Positions 17,350 through 25,184 of a stretch of 64,000 nucleotides of DNA are shown here, piece after piece. The stretch is taken from the NCBI GenBank assembly GCA_016931225.1, contig JAFGFE010000005.1, positions 62,001-126,000 of the forward strand, in the 5' to 3' direction. The notes under the pieces are model-generated. The model was not told where the DNA came from. It did no database searches and was given only the letters and a program-made list of their open reading frames with translations. Numbering within the stretch: the first letter of the stretch is position 1; the number at the start of each line of letters is the position of its first letter. The position numbers and the translations under genes were made by a program. This DNA is from Candidatus Zymogenaceae bacterium. Lineage in GTDB: Bacteria; Desulfobacterota; Zymogenia; Zymogenales; Zymogenaceae.

Positions 17350-17715
17350 CTATTGGGCCTGTTTTTTATCTATCATTTCGGCGATGGTCTTCTTCAGCTC
17401 GCTCAGATCGGAGGATTTCACCAGGTAGGCATCGGCTCCCCAGCTTCTGAAGTCGTCCTTGTATGATGAATAGGCGGAATTGAGAATGACCGGGATATCC
17501 TTTCTCTGGGCGATTATCCTTCCCAACGCTTCGATGCCGTCCATTTCCGGCATACGGATATCCATAATGATGAGGTCGGGCGTATATGACTCCAGCCTCT
17601 CAATACATTCCTTGCCGTTCTGGACGATCTCCACATCATATCCCGCCTCGATCAGCTCCTCACGATAGAGCATCCCGATGTTTTTATCGTCGTCAACGAT
17701 AAGCACCTTCGGCAT
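17350..17715 (-). CDS. Single-domain response regulator (CheY-like receiver)
   Basis: A 121-residue receiver domain without an output domain. The acidic pocket is VDDDKN near residue 7-9, the phosphoacceptor Asp lies in LIIMDIRMPEMDG (about residue 53), and the conserved Lys is in YLVKSSDL. The usual Ser/Thr switch position is occupied by Ser in LNSAYSS. No histidine kinase is present in the window. GAAGGAG sets ATG 17715. It precedes glgC by 11 bp under one promoter, which hints at a link between phosphorelay signalling and glycogen synthesis (inference). Confidence 0.88.
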   Translation of the reverse strand: MPKVLIVDDDKNIGMLYREELIEAGYDVEIVQNGKECIERLESYTPDLIIMDIRMPEMDGIEALGRIIAQRKDIPVILNSAYSSYKDDFRSWGADAYLVKSSDLSELKKTIAEMIDKKQAQ

Positions 17716-17759
17716 ATGGGCTCCTTCTGTTCGTCCAACATAACAGCGCTCTAAAGGGC

Positions 17760-17788
17760 ATTGTAGCAACTCCCTATAAAGCTGTCAA
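17760..17788 (-). promoter_or_regulatory. Promoter for receiver-glgC
   Basis: Minus strand: -35 TTGACA (17783-17788), 17-bp spacer, -10 TACAAT (17760-17765), about 45 bp upstream of the receiver start. Confidence 0.65.
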
Positions 17789-17828
17789 CTGATTACGAAT
17801 GAATCGTTCCATCATAAACGAGATGCCT

Positions 17829-17858
17829 TTGACAGGGAAGCCGTGATGATGATACAAT
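17829..17858 (+). promoter_or_regulatory. Promoter for the PilZ-domain gene
   Basis: -35 TTGACA (17829-17834), 18-bp spacer, -10 TACAAT (17853-17858). It is divergent from the receiver-glgC promoter 40 bp away. Confidence 0.58.
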
Positions 17859-17943
17859 TTAAGCAAGCGTGAGTTTATACGGGAAGCGTCGACCACGCAC
17901 AACGAACACCTCCCACATCACTGATCGGGCAAGAACGAAAACG

Positions 17944-18762
17944 ATGAAACCCCATCGGATAAAGATCACCTATAAAACCTTCGACAAATTCAAATCCGAA
18001 TACGATCGTCACCTCTCAACCGGGCGTCTGTTTGTCAAGGCCTCCCGTCCCCTCCCGGATGGAAGCCTTGTTGAAGTCGTCCTGACGATTCCGAACAGGG
18101 CCGATCCCCTCATCATCACGGGGAAGGTGTCCCGGGCGGTCTCGGAAGAGTCTTTTGAAAACGGCGCCTCCCGGGGGTTTTCCGTCGCTTTCACCGATTT
18201 TAACGACGCGAAAATGGAAATGGATCGTCTGATATCCGCGCCGCTTGCCGCCGAGAACACACCCGAGCCACCTGAAACCGAGACGACTCGGGACGATGAT
18301 CAACAAGGCGACAGCGATCTCGAGGAAGATGACGATGATCATGAGCCGGAGATACTGGCCTCAAAAATCAGGGCCATGTCGGTAAAGGATAAGATGATTC
18401 TGGCTCCCAAGGCCAAAAAGAACGAGCGCGCCATACTGATACGGGACGGAAACTCCTCGGTTATGCGCATGATCATCAGAAACCCGCGCATCGGGGACAG
18501 CGAAATAGCCCGCATCGCCAGGGACGTCTCAACACCGGCGGATGTATTGGATAAAATCACGAAGAACAGGAAATGGATGCAGAACCAGGAGGTACGCCTG
18601 GCAATCGTCAAGAATCCCCGCACCCCCACCCCCCTGGCGCTGCGCCAGCTTCCCTTTTTGCCGCCGAAAGACATCTCCGCCCTGGCGAAAAGCCAGCACG
18701 TCAAGGACAGCATCAAGCGGGAGGCGTTGAAGCTGGTTCTCAAGCGTTTCGAACAAAAATAG
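17944..18762 (+). CDS. PilZ-like domain protein with C-terminal helical domain
   Basis: A 272-residue protein. The N-terminal 100 residues match the TIGR02266-type PilZ layout (FDKFKSEYDRHLSTGRLFVKA, PLPDGSLVEVVLTIP, GFSVAFTDFNDAKMEMD). The canonical c-di-GMP RxxxR and D/NxSxxG motifs are not obvious, so ligand binding is uncertain. A strongly acidic linker (about 105-145, with a run of Glu/Asp) joins a helical C-terminal domain containing SSVMRMIIRNPRIGDSEIARIA and a related unit VRLAIVKNPRTPTPLALRQL, which look like two copies of one repeat. The protein is probably cytoplasmic. It is 18 bp upstream of the LigD-type phosphoesterase gene. Confidence 0.72.
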   Translation: MKPHRIKITYKTFDKFKSEYDRHLSTGRLFVKASRPLPDGSLVEVVLTIPNRADPLIITGKVSRAVSEESFENGASRGFSVAFTDFNDAKMEMDRLISAPLAAENTPEPPETETTRDDDQQGDSDLEEDDDDHEPEILASKIRAMSVKDKMILAPKAKKNERAILIRDGNSSVMRMIIRNPRIGDSEIARIARDVSTPADVLDKITKNRKWMQNQEVRLAIVKNPRTPTPLALRQLPFLPPKDISALAKSQHVKDSIKREALKLVLKRFEQK

Positions 18763-18780
18763 GATACAGGTTATACCGAT

Positions 18781-19278
18781 ATGCCTCTCTTTGTGGTACA
18801 GAAACATCGGGGGACCAGACTTCACTATGATTTTCGTCTGGAAATGGACGGCGTTCTCAAATCCTGGGCCGTCCCCAAGGGACCCTCGATGAACCCGGCG
18901 GACAAGCGCCTCGCCGTGGCGGTCGACGATCACGACCTGGTCTACGCGGATTACGAGGGAGTCATTCCCCCGGACAGTTACGGCGCGGGGCCGGTTATGG
19001 TGTGGGACACCGGTCGGTACGAAGACCTGGCTCCGGGGGGGTACGAACGGGGCAAGATAGAGGTGTCGCTCTCGGGCGGGAAGCTCTCGGGCAAATTCGC
19101 CCTCATCAGGATGAAGGGAAGGGGAGAGGAAAACTGGCTGTTGATAAAAATGAAGGACGGTCTTGAGACGGAGGAAGATATCCTCGCCGCCGCCCCGGAT
19201 TCGATCAAATCCGGTAAAACCCTCGAAGAAATCGCACAAGAAACTCCCACACCGCCGCCGTGCGCGGTAAGGGAGTGA
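18781..19278 (+). CDS. Stand-alone DNA ligase D 3'-phosphoesterase domain protein
   Basis: A 165-residue protein equivalent to the phosphoesterase module of LigD, which trims 3'-phosphate and 3'-ribonucleotide ends during end joining. Family residues are visible: RLHYDFRLEMDGVLKSWAVP (metal-binding His and Asp region), VPKGPS, DDHDLVYADYEG (second metal His) and the YGAG loop of IPPDSYGAGPV. There is no ligase or primase domain attached and no Ku or LigD gene in the window. It is probably cotranscribed with the PilZ-type gene 18 bp upstream. The C-terminal 25 residues are a Pro/Glu tail. Confidence 0.87.
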   Translation: MPLFVVQKHRGTRLHYDFRLEMDGVLKSWAVPKGPSMNPADKRLAVAVDDHDLVYADYEGVIPPDSYGAGPVMVWDTGRYEDLAPGGYERGKIEVSLSGGKLSGKFALIRMKGRGEENWLLIKMKDGLETEEDILAAAPDSIKSGKTLEEIAQETPTPPPCAVRE

Positions 19279-19340
19279 CCCACACGCCCACCACCCCCCT
19301 TCCCGGCGATCCTCAAGAGGCCCTCACCGCCGCCGGTGTT

Positions 19341-20144
19341 CTACCGTACGATCAGACCCGCATAGCCCACCACGCTGGAGTAATCCCCGGAGGTGTCGCC
19401 CGACGTCATGTAGTCGACGAGTTCTGCGTGTGCCGCCCCCAACGTTTGGGCGGCCCTCAGCATTGCCGTAACCGGTATGACCCCGCACATGGTAATCCCT
19501 TTTTCCTTCACGGTTCGAAAGACACCCTCGGGATCCAGGGCCAGCATCTGATCGATCACCTCCCGGTCCTTCGCCCGGGCGTCCTTATCCGGCTCGTAGT
19601 GTGTCATGTCGGAACTCGCCACCATCAGGACATCCTCCCCCACATCGTCGATCACCTCGGCCAGGGCGTCTCCCAGGGCCAGGCACAACTCCAGGTTCAA
19701 TCCGCCCAGGGCGATGGGCAATAGCAGGATATCGGTACGAACCGCCTGAAGAAACGGCAACTGGACCTCCAGAGAATGTTCCAGGGTGTGGGCCCGGGAA
19801 TCTTCCGTGGCGATATCCAACACCGTCGTCAGTTTCGCCGCCAGCTCACCGTCAAGGGATACATCGCCCAGGGGCGTTTCCCATGCCCCCTCGGACATCA
19901 GCGCAATCCTTCCCCCGACACCCCGATGATTCGGGCCCATCACCACCACCCGTCGAGGAACCTCCACCCTGCTGAACACCCGACCCGCCACCTTCCCGGA
20001 ATAGACATACCCGGCGTGGGGGGATACCACACCGATCGACTTCACCCGGGGCGTTCCTTCATCAAAATAGGAGCGAACTTCGGCCTCAAGTCTCGAGCGG
20101 TTTCCGGGGTAGAACCGTCCCGCCACCGCGGGTTTTCTCACCAT
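19341..20144 (-). CDS. MEMO1 family / AmmeMemoRadiSam system protein B
   Basis: A 267-residue MEMO-family protein, related to extradiol dioxygenases and LigB folds. Typical segments are RKPAVAGRFYPG at the start, VSPHAGYVYSGKVAG (metal-type His), GPNHRG, TLEHSLEVQLPFLQ, and SSDMTHYEP. The substrate is not established for the bacterial family. In many genomes it occurs with an AMMECR1 protein and a radical SAM enzyme; neither is in this window. GGGAGGGGTAAC precedes the ATG, and a promoter is visible at 20174-20202. Confidence 0.9.
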   Translation of the reverse strand: MVRKPAVAGRFYPGNRSRLEAEVRSYFDEGTPRVKSIGVVSPHAGYVYSGKVAGRVFSRVEVPRRVVVMGPNHRGVGGRIALMSEGAWETPLGDVSLDGELAAKLTTVLDIATEDSRAHTLEHSLEVQLPFLQAVRTDILLLPIALGGLNLELCLALGDALAEVIDDVGEDVLMVASSDMTHYEPDKDARAKDREVIDQMLALDPEGVFRTVKEKGITMCGVIPVTAMLRAAQTLGAAHAELVDYMTSGDTSGDYSSVVGYAGLIVR

Positions 20145-20173
20145 GTTACCCCTCCCGTGATCATATCGTCTCT

Positions 20174-20202
20174 ATGATAGTCAATCACCCACTACTGTGC
20201 AA
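20174..20202 (-). promoter_or_regulatory. Promoter for the MEMO-like gene
   Basis: Minus strand: -35 TTGCAC (20197-20202), 17-bp spacer, -10 TATCAT (20174-20179), about 30 bp upstream of the start codon. Confidence 0.5.
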
Positions 20203-20243
20203 GACAAAAGAACTCACACTCCATCCCTCCGAAAGCTTTTCAC

Positions 20244-20273
20244 TTGACTTGTAAATCGTAGCAAATGTATCAT
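20244..20273 (+). promoter_or_regulatory. Promoter for the TPR lipoprotein gene
   Basis: -35 TTGACT (20244-20249), 18-bp spacer, -10 TATCAT (20268-20273), about 31 bp upstream of the ATG at 20305. An AT-rich tract follows. Confidence 0.5.
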
Positions 20274-20304
20274 AAAATATCATAAATTTTAATACCTTCG
20301 ACGC

Positions 20305-22095
20305 ATGAAACACTCCACATACAATACCGCCGGATTTCTAATGGGGACGATCCTTTGTCTCTCTGTAACGATGTCCTGCGGCCTTCCCGGCGAGGAAGCG
20401 AATCCGAAAGCGTCCACGGTATTTTCCGAAGCGGAACGCCTTTTTGAAGAAGAAAACTATATCGAAGCCCGAGATCTCTTTGAGGAGACCCTCGCCCTCG
20501 ATTCGAAACATTACGAGGCCATGGTCAGACTCGGGCAGATCAACTCATACATGGGAAATTATGATGAGGCGCTCGATTACTATAAAAAAGCCATCAAGAT
20601 AGAGAAGGAATATATCCCGGCGTATTCGCACATGGGGGAGATATACATAATCCAAGAACAGTGGAACGAGGCCATCGGCTGTTACGAAAACATCCTCTCC
20701 TTCGACCAGCACAACTACGACGCCCTGGGGATGATCGGGGAGATCTACTACATCACAGGCGATATGGAAAAGGCTGAAAAGTACTTCAACAAGGCCATCA
20801 AGCTGAAATCAAATCATTATACTTCCTGCTATAATATGGGCAAAATTCGATTCAACAGCGAAGCATACGATGAAGCCTGTGATTATTTTCTGAGCGCGGT
20901 CAAATCAAAGCCCACAAGCTTTGATGCAAATTACAACCTCGCGCTCACCTATTTTCACCTGGAGAGGTATGATGAGGCCATCGGGTTTTTCAACCGCGCC
21001 ATTAAAATAAATCCGGATCGGGTGGAGGCCTATTACGCAATGGCCAGGTCGATGCTTTTGATGGAGATATACGACGAGGCGGAGGCCTGGTACAACACCG
21101 CTCTGGAAATGGAGCCGGGACTCTACCAGGCGTACAACGACCTGGGCGTCATTCATATGGAGACCGGCATCTTCGACGAGGCGGAAGAAGATTTCAAGGA
21201 CGCCCTGGAAATCAATTCCGATTATTTTGATCCCTACCTGAACCTCGGAAAGCTCTACCTGGATCAGGAAAAACCCTCATCGGCGGAAAGGATGCTCTCG
21301 AAGGCCGTCAGGCTGGATCCGGACAATACCGAGGTCCTGAAGCTTCTGGGTACGGCCCGCATCTTACAGGGGAAAACAGACAGTGCGGCATCGATACTGA
21401 AGAACGCCATCGAGGTCAGTCCCAACGATGCGGATCTCTACTATGCCCTGGCGGATATATACGGCGAGACCGGGAAATACATCGAAGCCATTGATATGTA
21501 TGAAGAATGCCTGAAACTGGATGAAAACTACGCCCTGGCCTACGTGGGCATCGGTGACACGTATCTTGCCATGGAAGACATAGACGAGGCGGAAGGGGCG
21601 TATTTCAAGGCGATAGAGATCGATCCGGGACTGTTTGAAGCCTACATCAGCATGGGAAACATGTACAAGGAGCTGGGAGATTATGCCATGGCCCGGGAGG
21701 CCTTCCTGAACGTCGTGGACATTAAGCCCGATTTGTACGAAGTGTATATCGATATCGCCGAAATTAACCTGGAATCCGGAGACGACGAACAGCTGGGTGA
21801 GGCGCTTGACATGGTCAACACCGCCCTGAAGGCATACAGCGGCAACAGCAGGGGCCACGAGGTCAGGGGAAAAATTTACCTCGCCATGGGCAAAACGACG
21901 GAGGGGAAGGCGGAACTGAAAAAGGCCCTGAAATACGATCCCGAAAACGAGTCGGCGAAAAAAATGTTGGACTCTCTGACGAAACCGACACCGGCGGACG
22001 ATACGGAATCCACCGAAAAGAATTCATCATCGCCTCCCGACACCGAAGGCGACGCTCCGGAGGAGACGACGGACGCCGCGGCGGAGGTGGATTGA
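20305..22095 (+). CDS. Large TPR-repeat lipoprotein
   Basis: A 596-residue secreted scaffold protein. The lipoprotein signal has lipobox TMSC at about residues 22-25. From about residue 38 to 555 there are some 15 tetratricopeptide repeats with the usual pattern (for example YDEALDYYKKAIKIEKEY, YDEAIGFFNRAIKINPD). The C-terminal 40 residues are a disordered Thr/Ser/Glu/Asp tail. TPR arrays serve protein-protein contacts; no enzymatic domain is present and the partner is unknown. No strong Shine-Dalgarno is visible ahead of the ATG. The next gene also encodes a lipoprotein and lies 81 bp downstream. Confidence 0.85.
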   Translation: MKHSTYNTAGFLMGTILCLSVTMSCGLPGEEANPKASTVFSEAERLFEEENYIEARDLFEETLALDSKHYEAMVRLGQINSYMGNYDEALDYYKKAIKIEKEYIPAYSHMGEIYIIQEQWNEAIGCYENILSFDQHNYDALGMIGEIYYITGDMEKAEKYFNKAIKLKSNHYTSCYNMGKIRFNSEAYDEACDYFLSAVKSKPTSFDANYNLALTYFHLERYDEAIGFFNRAIKINPDRVEAYYAMARSMLLMEIYDEAEAWYNTALEMEPGLYQAYNDLGVIHMETGIFDEAEEDFKDALEINSDYFDPYLNLGKLYLDQEKPSSAERMLSKAVRLDPDNTEVLKLLGTARILQGKTDSAASILKNAIEVSPNDADLYYALADIYGETGKYIEAIDMYEECLKLDENYALAYVGIGDTYLAMEDIDEAEGAYFKAIEIDPGLFEAYISMGNMYKELGDYAMAREAFLNVVDIKPDLYEVYIDIAEINLESGDDEQLGEALDMVNTALKAYSGNSRGHEVRGKIYLAMGKTTEGKAELKKALKYDPENESAKKMLDSLTKPTPADDTESTEKNSSSPPDTEGDAPEETTDAAAEVD

Positions 22096-22176
22096 GACGT
22101 CGCTCTTGGAGATATGTCGTCAACACGGCGATATGACCATACGATAGATATTTTGGAAATATACGGGAGATACACG

Positions 22177-22827
22177 ATGAAAGCTTCTCGCACATACACA
22201 CTGCTTATAGTGGCGGTGCTTTTATTGACCCTCACGGCATGCGCACCCTCGATGATACCGGCGTCCACGCCGGGGGCCGTCCTCAACGTGGACGACAAAA
22301 CCGCCTCCATAACACAAGACGGGATCACCATCACCGTCGTCAGCGATGCATGGCGGTACGAACCGGCGGATGTCAAGTACCTGTTTACGCCGCTGTATGT
22401 ACAGGTTCAAAACAACACCGACGAAGAGATCCTCATCAGCCGGGCCACGACGCTGCTCTTCGATGAGTACAACACCCAGTATGGCGCACTGACGCCGGAA
22501 GAAGTGGATCGGGCGGTCACCCCCCTGTACGAATATCCTCCGGTCGTCTTCTGGGGTGGGGCGGGATATTACTGGGGGTGGGACGACTGGGCGTGGGGCT
22601 TGAGCTCCGGCTATCCCTATTATATTTACCCCCACGACTATTACACCTCTCGGGTGATTCCCAAGTCCTTTCGGTACGGACTTGTTGCACCGGGAGCACG
22701 GGTGATGGGATTCGTCTACTTCCAGGAGCCGGATCCGATCGCCCAGCGCCTGACGGTATCGATCACGCCGGAATTTTCAGACGGCACACGAAGCGAGTTC
22801 CGGTTTAACTTCATCATCATGAGATAG
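22177..22827 (+). CDS. Lipoprotein of unknown function with an aromatic-rich segment
   Basis: Not recognised. A 216-residue protein with a lipoprotein signal (LTLTAC, Cys at about residue 21). The first half is beta-rich (ITITVVSDAWRYEPADV, LYVQVQNNTDEEILI), like an immunoglobulin-type or DUF-type envelope domain. Residues about 125-155 are packed with Gly, Trp and Tyr (VVFWGGAGYYWGWDDW, then SGYPYYIYPHDYY). A beta-strand region follows, ending in FRFNFIIMR. CGGGAGATACACG supports the ATG at 22177. It probably shares a transcript with the TPR lipoprotein and is followed by a terminator. Confidence 0.72.
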   Translation: MKASRTYTLLIVAVLLLTLTACAPSMIPASTPGAVLNVDDKTASITQDGITITVVSDAWRYEPADVKYLFTPLYVQVQNNTDEEILISRATTLLFDEYNTQYGALTPEEVDRAVTPLYEYPPVVFWGGAGYYWGWDDWAWGLSSGYPYYIYPHDYYTSRVIPKSFRYGLVAPGARVMGFVYFQEPDPIAQRLTVSITPEFSDGTRSEFRFNFIIMR

Positions 22828-22862
22828 CGCTCCGACCGCCGCACGTATAGACGCGTTTCACC

Positions 22863-22900
22863 GCGGGGATCGCCGTTACGCGGCATCCCCGCCGTTTTTT
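22863..22900 (+). terminator. Intrinsic terminator after the lipoprotein genes
   Basis: Stem GCGGGGAT(c)GCCG / CGGCATCCCCGC with one bulged base and a 5-nt loop, followed by six T residues (22895-22900). Confidence 0.78.
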
Positions 22901-22953
22901 CATTTTCAAGAGCTGAGGAAACCTCCTCAAGGCGTAATACAGGAAACATTCCC

Positions 22954-23820
22954 ATGAAGATGGCACCCGCATGCAGAACCTGCATTCTCGAACAGGCGGT
23001 CACCGCCGCGAAGATATCCGGCGCCACAGACGCCCTCCTCTCACGCATCCTGACCCGATCACGTGAAATACTGGACACAGCAGGGGACGGCGCCACCGCC
23101 CCGGAAGTCGCCGCCGATATCCATCGGACGATTATGGAACTCACCGGGAATCCGGACCCGTACCGCTCACGAAAAAGAAAGAGCACGAAAGAGGCGCTGG
23201 CCGTTCTACCCCAAATTCAGGAGATGGTTCGAAAGAGCCCCGACCCCCTCAGGCTGTCTCTCCTGTCCGCAGCGGCGGGAAACATCATCGATTTCGGCGT
23301 TCCCTCGCTTGTCGTCTCTCCCTGGGCGATTCTCGAAGAGATCGACGATCTCAGGTTTCATCACGACGACCTCCCGCTGCTGGAAGAAGAGCTCCGGTCC
23401 GCCCGAACGATACTCTACCTCGCGGACAACGCCGGCGAGCTGGTCTTCGACCGACTCTTTTTCGACTACGCCACAGCCCACCTCCCCGCCCGGATCACCC
23501 TCGCCGTGCGTGGCGGCCCCATCATCAACGACGCGACCAAAAAGGACGCCCTGGAATCAAAGGTCGACGATCACATCAACCTGATCGATACCGGCGCCTC
23601 TGTTCCGGGGGCGCTTCTCAGTCGTGCGTCCGATGAGTTTTTGGAGATATTTCACGAAAGCGATGTGGTTATTTCCAAGGGTCAGGGTAATTTCGAGGTG
23701 CTGGAGGGCGTGGGGCGTACCCTCTATTTCATCTTCAAAGCAAAGTGTGACGTTGTTTCCGATTATCTGAAGGTCCCCAAAGGCTCGTTGATGCTGTTAC
23801 AAAACCGGCCGGGGTCCTGA
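22954..23820 (+). CDS. DUF89 (ARMT1-like) metal-dependent phosphatase, prokaryotic subfamily
   Basis: A 288-residue DUF89 protein, a family regarded as metabolite damage-control phosphatases. The start has the Cys pair CRTCILEQ typical of the prokaryotic subfamily. The metal site is visible in LADNAGELVFDRLFF (Asp, Asn and downstream Asp), with VRGGPIINDATKKDA and VVISKGQGNFEVL as the other conserved blocks. AGGAAACATTCCC precedes the ATG. Substrate cannot be inferred from sequence. It lies upstream of a nicotinate phosphoribosyltransferase, although that gene seems to have its own promoter. Confidence 0.85.
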   Translation: MKMAPACRTCILEQAVTAAKISGATDALLSRILTRSREILDTAGDGATAPEVAADIHRTIMELTGNPDPYRSRKRKSTKEALAVLPQIQEMVRKSPDPLRLSLLSAAAGNIIDFGVPSLVVSPWAILEEIDDLRFHHDDLPLLEEELRSARTILYLADNAGELVFDRLFFDYATAHLPARITLAVRGGPIINDATKKDALESKVDDHINLIDTGASVPGALLSRASDEFLEIFHESDVVISKGQGNFEVLEGVGRTLYFIFKAKCDVVSDYLKVPKGSLMLLQNRPGS

Positions 23821-23858
23821 TACACATCACCCAACGATACGCGCGAAGCCGTTTCCCG

Positions 23859-23887
23859 TTGACAAGCGGAACAAGTCATACTATGGT
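23859..23887 (+). promoter_or_regulatory. Promoter for nicotinate phosphoribosyltransferase
   Basis: -35 TTGACA (23859-23864), 17-bp spacer, -10 TATGGT (23882-23887), about 55 bp upstream of the ATG. The -10 is a poor match. Confidence 0.45.
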
Positions 23888-23941
23888 ACGTCCATCCTGC
23901 AAAAAAATACGGACACACGTGAAAATCGAGAGGTACATGAT

Positions 23942-25111
23942 ATGTTTCATATTCTGTCCGATGCGGACATAAAGGAAGGGGCGGTCACCGATATCTACTT
24001 TGTCAGAACGAAGGAGATACTTTCGGGCCTCGGCATCACCAGAAACGTCGTCGCCGAGACCTATATCAGAAAGTTGCCGGAAGGGTGGCCCTGGGCGGTC
24101 TTCTGCGGCCTGGAGGAGGTCCTGACTCTGCTTTCCGGTCATGACGTGACGGTGAGGAGTTTGCCCGAGGGAACGATCTTCCGCGCCGGGGAGCCGGTTC
24201 TGGAAATAGAGGGCGAATATACCGACTTCGGCATCCACGAAACGGCGATACTGGGATGCCTGTGCCAGGCATCCGGAATCGCCACCAAGGCCGCCCGGTG
24301 CCGCGTCGCCGCGGGCGAGAAACCCCTCATATCCTTCGGCGCGCGGAGGATGCACCCGGCCATCGCCCCGATGATCGACCGTTCGGCCTTCATCGGGGGG
24401 TGCGACGGCGTCAGCTCCGTCGCCAGCGCCAAACAGCTCGGCGAGGAGCCCATAGGCACCATGCCCCACGCCCTGATATTGATCCTGGGCAATACGGTTG
24501 AGGCGGCACAGACCTTTGACCGATTCATCGAGAAGGAGGTCAACCGCATCGTCCTCATCGACACCTTCAACGACGAGAAATTCGAGGCCGTCAACGTGGC
24601 GGAGGCCCTGGGCGATCGACTCTTCGGCGTCCGGCTGGACACTCCCGGCTCCCGCCGGGGCGATTTTGTGGAAATCCTCAAGGAGGTGCGCTGGGAACTG
24701 AACCTGAAGGGACACTCCCATGTCAAGCTCCTCACCAGCGGCGGCCTGAACGAATACTCCATCCAGGAACTCCTCCCCTTCTGCGACGCCTTCGGCGTGG
24801 GGACCTCTATCTCGAGTGCGGTAACCGTGGATTTTTCCTTCGATATCGTCGAGATAGAGGGAGAATCCGTGGGGAAACGGGGCAAAAAATCCGGCAGGAA
24901 GGATCTCTTTCGCTGCAACGGATGCGGGTCATCCCTGGTAACGGCGTACGGGGAAAAGCCGAAACGCTGCACATGCGGCGGCACATACATGCCGATGTTG
25001 AAAACCTATAAGCCCGCACGAGACCTCACAAACCTTCCGACACCCCGGGAGATACGGACTCGGGTCCTGGAGCAGCTCAAGCACTTCACGCCCGACGACC
25101 TGACCGCCTGA
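23942..25111 (+). CDS. pncB: Nicotinate phosphoribosyltransferase
   Basis: Converts nicotinate and PRPP to nicotinate mononucleotide in NAD salvage. The N-terminus contains DIYFVRT and the family motif ETAILGCLCQASGIATKAAR; SFGARRMHPAIAP matches the conserved active-site FGARR. VRLDTPGSRRGDF and LTSGGLNEYSI build the phosphate-binding face. A C-terminal Cys4 zinc-ribbon-like segment (CNGCGSS ... CTCGG, about residues 322-345) resembles the knuckle found in some archaeal-type homologues. GAGAGGT stands upstream of the ATG. At 389 residues this is the shorter, type-II-like form. Confidence 0.92.
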   Translation: MFHILSDADIKEGAVTDIYFVRTKEILSGLGITRNVVAETYIRKLPEGWPWAVFCGLEEVLTLLSGHDVTVRSLPEGTIFRAGEPVLEIEGEYTDFGIHETAILGCLCQASGIATKAARCRVAAGEKPLISFGARRMHPAIAPMIDRSAFIGGCDGVSSVASAKQLGEEPIGTMPHALILILGNTVEAAQTFDRFIEKEVNRIVLIDTFNDEKFEAVNVAEALGDRLFGVRLDTPGSRRGDFVEILKEVRWELNLKGHSHVKLLTSGGLNEYSIQELLPFCDAFGVGTSISSAVTVDFSFDIVEIEGESVGKRGKKSGRKDLFRCNGCGSSLVTAYGEKPKRCTCGGTYMPMLKTYKPARDLTNLPTPREIRTRVLEQLKHFTPDDLTA

Positions 25112-25122
25112 CATCCACAGAT

Positions 25123-25156
25123 AAAAAAAGGCTGCCCGCTTTCACGGCGGGCGGCC
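25123..25156 (-). terminator. Intrinsic terminator of the glpD transcript
   Basis: On the minus strand a 10-bp stem (GGCCGCCCGC / GCGGGCAGCC, one wobble) with a 7-nt loop is followed by seven T residues (plus-strand A-run 25123-25129). Confidence 0.85.
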
Positions 25157-25184
25157 CGTAAATATCACTCCTTACCCCGAGCTC

